From: Bacteroidota bacterium
Lineage (GTDB): Bacteria; Bacteroidota; Bacteroidia; Chitinophagales; Chitinophagaceae
NCBI GenBank assembly: GCA_947460795.1
Contig: CANHJA010000071.1
Span: forward strand, 1 to 10,302
Length of the DNA: 10,302 nucleotides
Direction: 5' to 3'
The notes below the pieces were generated by a model. It ran no database searches. It was not told the DNA's origin and saw only the letters and a program-made list of their open reading frames with translations. Every line of letters begins with the position of its first letter. Within the stretch, counting starts at the first letter, position 1. This document shows, piece after piece, positions 6,172 through 10,302 of the stretch. The translations under genes and the position numbers were made by a program.

Positions 6172-7379
6172 AAAAAAAGAATTTTATTCTAATTAATTCT
6201 TTGGGTGGTGGAGGCGCCGAAAGACAAGTGAGTTTAATAAGTAAATTAAATGAAATAGATAAAATAATACTTTTAGAACCTATTGTAAATTATCTAATTC
6301 CCAATCATAAACTTTGTTACTTATCAACTCAACCCATTGCTACATTTACAAAAATTAAAACCCTTTTTACTGCCCCTTTTAAATTAAAAAAAATAGGGTT
6401 AGATAGAAATACGAATTTGTTTTGTTTTTTACAATTTTCATATATACTTGGCTTTTTATGTAAAATTTTATTTAAGTGTAATTTTATAATCTGTATTAGA
6501 ACAAGTCCAATTGGTTTTTATAAAGAGTATAAAGGAACTAAAATACCTTTTTTTATTTATAAATTTATATTGAACCGTGCAGATAAAATACTTTGCAATT
6601 CTGAAACCAGTTGCCTTCAACTAAAAAGCATTTTAAATAATAAGAATATACATTCTATTTCAAACGGATATGATATTGTCAATATAAAAAACAAAGCTTC
6701 TGAAGAAATCGGTGAATTGGATCATTTATTTGCAAACCATGAAATACTCATTACTGTGGGTAGGCTTGTTCATGATAAATCTCAATGGAATTTGATTAGA
6801 ATATTTAGTGCATTGAGAAAAAATAAACCTACAATTAAGTTGGTAATATTGGGTGAAGGTCCATTATTGGAACCATTAATCCGTTTGAGCAAATCTTTAA
6901 ATTTAAATGTTTTTAATAGTCATAATACCACTCAAAAAATAGATAATGAGTACGATGTGTTTTTTTTAGGATTTGTACAAAACCCTTACAAATATGTATC
7001 AAAAAGCAAGCTGTTTATTTTAACTTCATTATACGAAGGACTGCCAAATGTCGTTATCGAATCCTTGATCGTGAATACCCCATGTATAGTAAGTGATTGT
7101 TTAACCGGTCCAAGAGAAATACTATTTCCAGATACAGATTTATTGACTCAAACTAAAAATGAAATGCTGGCTGATTGTGGAATATTATTACCCGTATTTG
7201 ATGGGAATGAATGTTTTATTAATTCAGAAAATAATGAAGTTGAGGATTTATGGATTTCTTCAATTTCAAAGTTATTAATGAATGAAGATGGGTATCAAAA
7301 AATGAAAGAGAATTGCAGCAAAATCCAAGATCGATACAATGAAAATTTTATTCTAACTCTTTGGCAAAATCACCTTTGA
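6159..7379 (+). CDS. GT4-family glycosyltransferase
   Basis: This 406-residue retaining glycosyltransferase of the GT-B fold is probably cytosolic or peripheral on the inner membrane, adding a sugar to a lipid-linked or glycan acceptor. The N-terminal domain carries SLGGGGAERQVS (14-25), the acceptor-side glycine loop. The C-terminal donor domain shows ILITVGRLVHDKSQ (196-209), KLVILGEGP (227-235), the FLGFVQNPY loop (269-277), EGLPNVVIE (293-301, the E-x7-E pair) and a CLTGPREIL stretch (314-322). The best resemblance is to enzymes of O-antigen and capsule synthesis; donor and acceptor are unknown. The ATG overlaps asnB by 13 bp, which suggests translational coupling. A run of nine A (6170-6178) spans codons 4-7. 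The 3' end overlaps the convergent membrane-protein gene by 32 bp. Base composition is visibly more AT-rich than in asnB. Confidence 0.9.
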   Translation: MDEIKKKNFILINSLGGGGAERQVSLISKLNEIDKIILLEPIVNYLIPNHKLCYLSTQPIATFTKIKTLFTAPFKLKKIGLDRNTNLFCFLQFSYILGFLCKILFKCNFIICIRTSPIGFYKEYKGTKIPFFIYKFILNRADKILCNSETSCLQLKSILNNKNIHSISNGYDIVNIKNKASEEIGELDHLFANHEILITVGRLVHDKSQWNLIRIFSALRKNKPTIKLVILGEGPLLEPLIRLSKSLNLNVFNSHNTTQKIDNEYDVFFLGFVQNPYKYVSKSKLFILTSLYEGLPNVVIESLIVNTPCIVSDCLTGPREILFPDTDLLTQTKNEMLADCGILLPVFDGNECFINSENNEVEDLWISSISKLLMNEDGYQKMKENCSKIQDRYNENFILTLWQNHL

Positions 7380-8742
7380 TATTTTCTTTTGCTTTAATAT
7401 AAATGATTGCTAAAGCGGAATAGTAAAATGGCATCATTGGTATTTTATATCGCATTAATGTACCAAAATTTCCACTGGTAATGCCTACCGCTAAGCTAAA
7501 TATCAAGGCAAAAACAATACAAAATATCAACAAATTATCATTAAACATATACTTTATAAATCTAAATTTAGATTTATAAAGCACAAATAAAGTTAACAAA
7601 AGAGTGATTAAACTTTCAAGTGCCGCAATGAGTGTAATCGGTTTATTTGCTTCCCATAAATAGGGTCTAAATAATGTCACATTTATTCCAGCTGGCGCAA
7701 GTTTTGCAACACCCGCAACGGTTGGTTCTATTGTACCTAAATCATATCTACTAGAAGCAAAATTATCTTGAGCTAAATAATCATATGTAGTTTTTATAGT
7801 TTCTAAAATATTATTTAATGCAAATTGCTGCAGCACGCTTTCCATGGAGGATAAAACGAAAGTTAATAGAAATACAAAAGTTAGCAATAAAATAGGCAAG
7901 GATAAATAGCGCAGTATGTAATTTTTAATTTTTATAATTTTTGCAAATAATAAATAAAATAAGAAGGCTACAATAAATGCGATTAGAATGTAAATCTTTA
8001 TCCTAATTAAAATATAACTCAAGATAATTAGTTTGATAGAGTTTATTAAAATGTTTTTTTTGTACTTAAAAACTTCAATTAAATAATAGAAAAAATACCC
8101 CATGGCTCCTATACAATAAACTTCTTTTGCTGCCACGCTGGTCCAAAAAATTACAGAAGGAATGAAGATTGTGGTAAACGCAAATAATTTAGAATTTCCA
8201 GGATAGATCTTATTAAAAACTACTAAAATTTTCCAACATCCTAAATAAGCGAAAAAGGAGGTTATTAACCCAATTACAAAATAGCTATTGCCTGTAAGAG
8301 CATTAATAATAGTTGACAATTTTATCGTAAAACATTCATTGGGAGCGAATATAAAACTTGATAAATTAAAATTATAATCAGCAGGAGAAAGGGTATTATT
8401 TGAGCTAAAAAGAATTTCTAATGTCATTTTCGGCTTAATATATAGCAATTGTATAAGCTCATTAGAACTCCAAAAATACGTAAAGCTATCTACCCCTCCT
8501 GTGTATATATAAGTATGATGGATTAAAAATAATGGCAGCCCAATTAATTTCACAAAATAACCAATGATGTAATATTTTTTTAACTCTTCTGGTTGCTTTG
8601 TTTTATATTTTTTCAAGATAAAATATAAAATAAGTAAGGTTGCAGGAATCAACAATAAATCCTTTAAAAAAATCAACTCTTTATACTCATAAACGGTAGT
8701 TCGTTTTATAAATTCGTCTATTTGAGAAAAGGTTAAATTCAT
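7348..8742 (-). CDS. Multi-pass membrane protein, candidate polysaccharide polymerase (Wzy/EpsG-like) or GT-C-like protein
   Basis: I do not recognise a specific named family. The 464-residue protein has about ten hydrophobic segments, roughly at 26-45, 56-77, 139-178 (probably two), 187-203, 210-224, 234-268 (probably two), 279-298, 370-389, 402-422 and 433-449. A polar loop of about 70 residues (300-368) contains SSRYDLG (330-336) and TLFRPYLWEA (356-365). Other distinctive residues are GGVDSFTYFW (82-91), FIPSVIFWTSVAAKE (193-207) and GTLMRYKIPMMPFY (427-440). A many-helix protein with one large loop and Arg motifs, sitting among glycosyltransferases, fits a Wzy/EpsG-type polymerase, an O-antigen ligase or a GT-C transferase; which one is inference. 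It is the only gene of this locus on the minus strand. The ATG lies 115 bp from the divergent GT start. Confidence 0.8.
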   Translation of the reverse strand: MNLTFSQIDEFIKRTTVYEYKELIFLKDLLLIPATLLILYFILKKYKTKQPEELKKYYIIGYFVKLIGLPLFLIHHTYIYTGGVDSFTYFWSSNELIQLLYIKPKMTLEILFSSNNTLSPADYNFNLSSFIFAPNECFTIKLSTIINALTGNSYFVIGLITSFFAYLGCWKILVVFNKIYPGNSKLFAFTTIFIPSVIFWTSVAAKEVYCIGAMGYFFYYLIEVFKYKKNILINSIKLIILSYILIRIKIYILIAFIVAFLFYLLFAKIIKIKNYILRYLSLPILLLTFVFLLTFVLSSMESVLQQFALNNILETIKTTYDYLAQDNFASSRYDLGTIEPTVAGVAKLAPAGINVTLFRPYLWEANKPITLIAALESLITLLLTLFVLYKSKFRFIKYMFNDNLLIFCIVFALIFSLAVGITSGNFGTLMRYKIPMMPFYYSALAIIYIKAKENIKGDFAKELE

Positions 8743-8786
8743 TTAGTAACAATGCTTTTTTTGAAGAAATGATAAAACTTTTTTAT

Positions 8787-8812
8787 CAAATTTATATTTT
8801 TAAACAAATCTA
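8787..8812 (-). promoter_or_regulatory. Candidate -7 boxes for the membrane-protein gene
   Basis: In the 115-bp divergent spacer (8743-8857) the minus strand has two perfect TAnnTTTG matches, TAGATTTG (8812-8805) and TAAATTTG (8794-8787), 62 and 44 nt before the ATG at 8742. Neither has a clear TTG at -33, and TAnnTTTG occurs by chance about once per 1-1.5 kb per strand at this composition, so only one or neither may be used. On the plus strand the best candidate for the downstream GT is AATATTTG (8835-8842), which has one mismatch. Confidence 0.35.
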
Positions 8813-8857
8813 ATATATTTTGCTACTATTAAGTAATATTTGCTATTTTTAAATTCA

Positions 8858-10060
8858 ATGCCCAGAGTTTTACGCATATTCAACAGACTAATTTTAGGAG
8901 GCCCAGCTTTCAATGTAACTTTTTTAACTAAATTTCTTGAACCTGACTTTGAAACAAAGTTAATTATTGGAGCTAAAGATGATCATGAGCAAGAAGCCAC
9001 TTTTTTAAAAGAAGATTATGGTTTAAATCCTATAGAAATTCAATCGATGAAAAGGGCTATTCATTTTAAAGAGGATAGAAAAGCATATCTTGAAATTAAA
9101 AAAATAATACAAGAGTTTAAGCCGCATATTGTGCATACCCATGCAGCAAAACCAGGCGCTATCGGACGTTTAGCAGCTTCTGCTTGTAATGTTCCTGTAA
9201 TATTGCATACTTTTCATGGTCATGTTTTCCACTCTTATTTTGGAAAAGCCAAATCACAATTTTTCATTCAGGCCGAACGCTATCTAGCTTCAAAATCTGA
9301 TCGAATAATTGCTATAAGCGAACAACAAAAAAAAGAATTATCTCAAGATTTTGCCATTTGTTCTCCCAATAAAATGGAAGTTATTCCACTTGGAATTGAT
9401 TTAGATAAATTTTATTTTAATCAAGAAGAAAAAAGAAAAGAATTTAGAAAAAAATATGAAATCCAAGAGGATGAAATAGCCGTGGGAATCATAGGTAGAA
9501 TTGTGCAAGTGAAAAATCATAAAATGTTTATTGATGCAATTCATGAGGTGCTTTTATCAACTACTAAAAAAATAAAAGTTATTATTGTTGGCGATGGAGA
9601 CTTGCGGAATGAGTTAATGAATCAACTTGATTCATATGCTATTTCATATAATTATTATCCCGAAAATCAAAAATGTGAGACAGTGGTTTTTACTTCTTGG
9701 TTAACAAAAATGGAAGATGTTTATGCAGGTTTAGATATTGTGGCGCTTACCTCATTGAATGAAGGAACCCCTGTATCATTAATTGAAGCACAAGCTTCCA
9801 ATAAACCAATTGTAGCAACCAATGTTGGTGGAGTTAAAGATGTTTGTGTTCAAAATGATACCGCTTTAATTTGTGAATCAGATGATTCAAAAGCGTTTAG
9901 CACAGAGCTTTTAAAACTTATTGAGCATGATGATTTAAGATTCACGATGGGACTAAATGGTAAAAAATATGTTGAAAAAAAATATGATAAAAGCAGATTG
10001 GTAAATGACATGAGAATGCTTTACTATGAACTTTTAAAAGAAAAAAATGTACAATTTTAA
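8858..10060 (+). CDS. GT4-family glycosyltransferase
   Basis: This 400-residue GT-B fold glycosyltransferase starts at ATG 8858 (MPRVLRIFNRLILGGPAFN), the usual beginning of this Bacteroidota group. The upstream in-frame TTG at 8840 would only add six atypical residues. The N-terminal domain has LILGGPAFNV (11-20), IVHTHAAKPGAIGRLAA (91-107) and HTFHGHVF (117-124). The donor domain has GIIGRIVQVKNH (210-221), VIIVGDGDLR (241-250), the VVFTSW segment (276-281), EGTPVSLIE (302-310, the E-x7-E pair) and ATNVGGVKDV (320-329). The family transfers a sugar from an NDP-sugar to a lipid-linked or glycan acceptor during polysaccharide assembly; the exact sugar cannot be read. It is transcribed away from the membrane-protein gene and is followed after 26 bp by the epimerase gene, which has its own -7 box. 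Confidence 0.9.
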   Translation: MPRVLRIFNRLILGGPAFNVTFLTKFLEPDFETKLIIGAKDDHEQEATFLKEDYGLNPIEIQSMKRAIHFKEDRKAYLEIKKIIQEFKPHIVHTHAAKPGAIGRLAASACNVPVILHTFHGHVFHSYFGKAKSQFFIQAERYLASKSDRIIAISEQQKKELSQDFAICSPNKMEVIPLGIDLDKFYFNQEEKRKEFRKKYEIQEDEIAVGIIGRIVQVKNHKMFIDAIHEVLLSTTKKIKVIIVGDGDLRNELMNQLDSYAISYNYYPENQKCETVVFTSWLTKMEDVYAGLDIVALTSLNEGTPVSLIEAQASNKPIVATNVGGVKDVCVQNDTALICESDDSKAFSTELLKLIEHDDLRFTMGLNGKKYVEKKYDKSRLVNDMRMLYYELLKEKNVQF

Positions 10061-10074
10061 TTTTCTTTTTTGAT

Positions 10075-10082
10075 TACTTTTG
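10075..10082 (+). promoter_or_regulatory. -7 promoter box of the epimerase gene, implying a leaderless mRNA
   Basis: TACTTTTG is a perfect TAnnTTTG box, identical to the one before the GH3 gene. It ends 4 nt before the ATG at 10087 (intervening TCAA). It lies in the 26-bp gap after the GT stop, so the epimerase could be transcribed both by read-through and from this site. No convincing -33 TTG is visible. Confidence 0.5.
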
Positions 10083-10086
10083 TCAA

Positions 10087-10302
10087 ATGAATATTCTTCT
10101 TACTGGTGGTGCAGGCTTTATTGGGTCCAACTTAACAAAATCGTTGTTAAATGACGAACGAGTTTCAAAAGTTCGGGTTTTAGATAATTTTTGTACAGGT
10201 TATCGTCAAAATTTACATGATGTAATCAATCATCTAAAATTCGAATTAATGGAAGGGGATATTACTGATTTTTCAACATGCGAAAAAGCTATGATTGGTA
10301 TG
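10087..10302 (+). CDS. NAD-dependent sugar-nucleotide epimerase/dehydratase, 3' truncated
   Basis: The first 72 codons of an extended short-chain dehydrogenase/reductase run off the right edge. MNILLTGGAGFIGSNL gives the Rossmann NAD-binding loop GxxGxxG (residues 7-13). VRVLDNFCTGYRQNL (29-43) follows, with the Asp after the second strand that binds the adenine ribose and the N-F-x-T-G sequence typical of UDP-GlcNAc/UDP-Glc C4-epimerases and related UDP-sugar enzymes. MEGDITD (55-61) is the next conserved turn. The catalytic Ser/Tyr/Lys lie outside the window. It most likely supplies an epimerised UDP-sugar to the neighbouring glycosyltransferases; a dehydratase or decarboxylase of the same superfamily cannot be excluded from this fragment. 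Confidence 0.88.
   Translation, partial: MNILLTGGAGFIGSNLTKSLLNDERVSKVRVLDNFCTGYRQNLHDVINHLKFELMEGDITDFSTCEKAMIGM

Noticed and set aside
8840..8857. TTG at 8840 as the start of the second glycosyltransferase
   Set aside because: It would add only MLFLNS, and the family N-terminus (PRVLRI..., glycine loop) fits ATG 8858. The TTG lies in a promoter-like AATATTTG.

Overview
The window looks like the chromosome of a low-GC member of the Bacteroidota (Cytophaga/Flavobacterium/Chitinophaga side). Four things point there: a secreted protein ending in a type IX secretion (T9SS) C-terminal sorting domain, repeated matches to the Bacteroidota promoter signature (TTG near -33 and TAnnTTTG near -7), an almost complete lack of Shine-Dalgarno sequences, and a bacterial GH3-family adenylating enzyme. 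The organism cannot be named from this sequence alone.

Layout. Positions 1-1074 (+) hold the 3' part of a secreted beta-propeller-like protein with a T9SS tail. A strong bidirectional terminator (1126-1157) separates it from a minus-strand block: rplU (bL21, 2085-1798), rpmA (bL27, 1751-1506) and a small Lys/Ala/Pro-repeat, histone H1-like DNA-binding protein (1435-1187). A 416-bp AT-rich divergent spacer leads to a GH3-family gene (2502-3992, +), followed by a probable hairpin terminator.

From 4267 to the right edge the window carries part of a surface-polysaccharide locus. It has a glutamine-dependent asparagine-synthase-like amidotransferase (asnB, 4267-6171), a GT4-type glycosyltransferase overlapping it by 13 bp (6159-7379), a convergent multi-pass membrane protein on the minus strand that may be a polymerase or GT-C-like protein (8742-7348), a second GT4-type glycosyltransferase (8858-10060), and the first 72 codons of an NAD-dependent sugar-nucleotide epimerase (10087 to the edge). 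A likely division of labour is nucleotide-sugar interconversion (epimerase), amidation of a sugar acid or similar (AsnB-like), sugar transfer to a lipid-linked acceptor (two GTs) and polymerisation or transfer at the membrane. The specific substrates are not visible.

Most notable observations. Three plus-strand genes (GH3, asnB, epimerase) have a perfect TAnnTTTG -7 box ending only 4-6 nt before the ATG, which predicts leaderless or nearly leaderless mRNAs. The glycosyltransferase and the membrane protein overlap tail-to-tail by 32 bp inside coding sequence. The histone-like gene is almost entirely an 18-bp tandem repeat. Two start codons needed care: asnB starts at 4267 and the second GT most likely at 8858. 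I found no CRISPR array, RNA gene, transposase or clear defence system, and most of the window is ordinary for a Bacteroidota genome.
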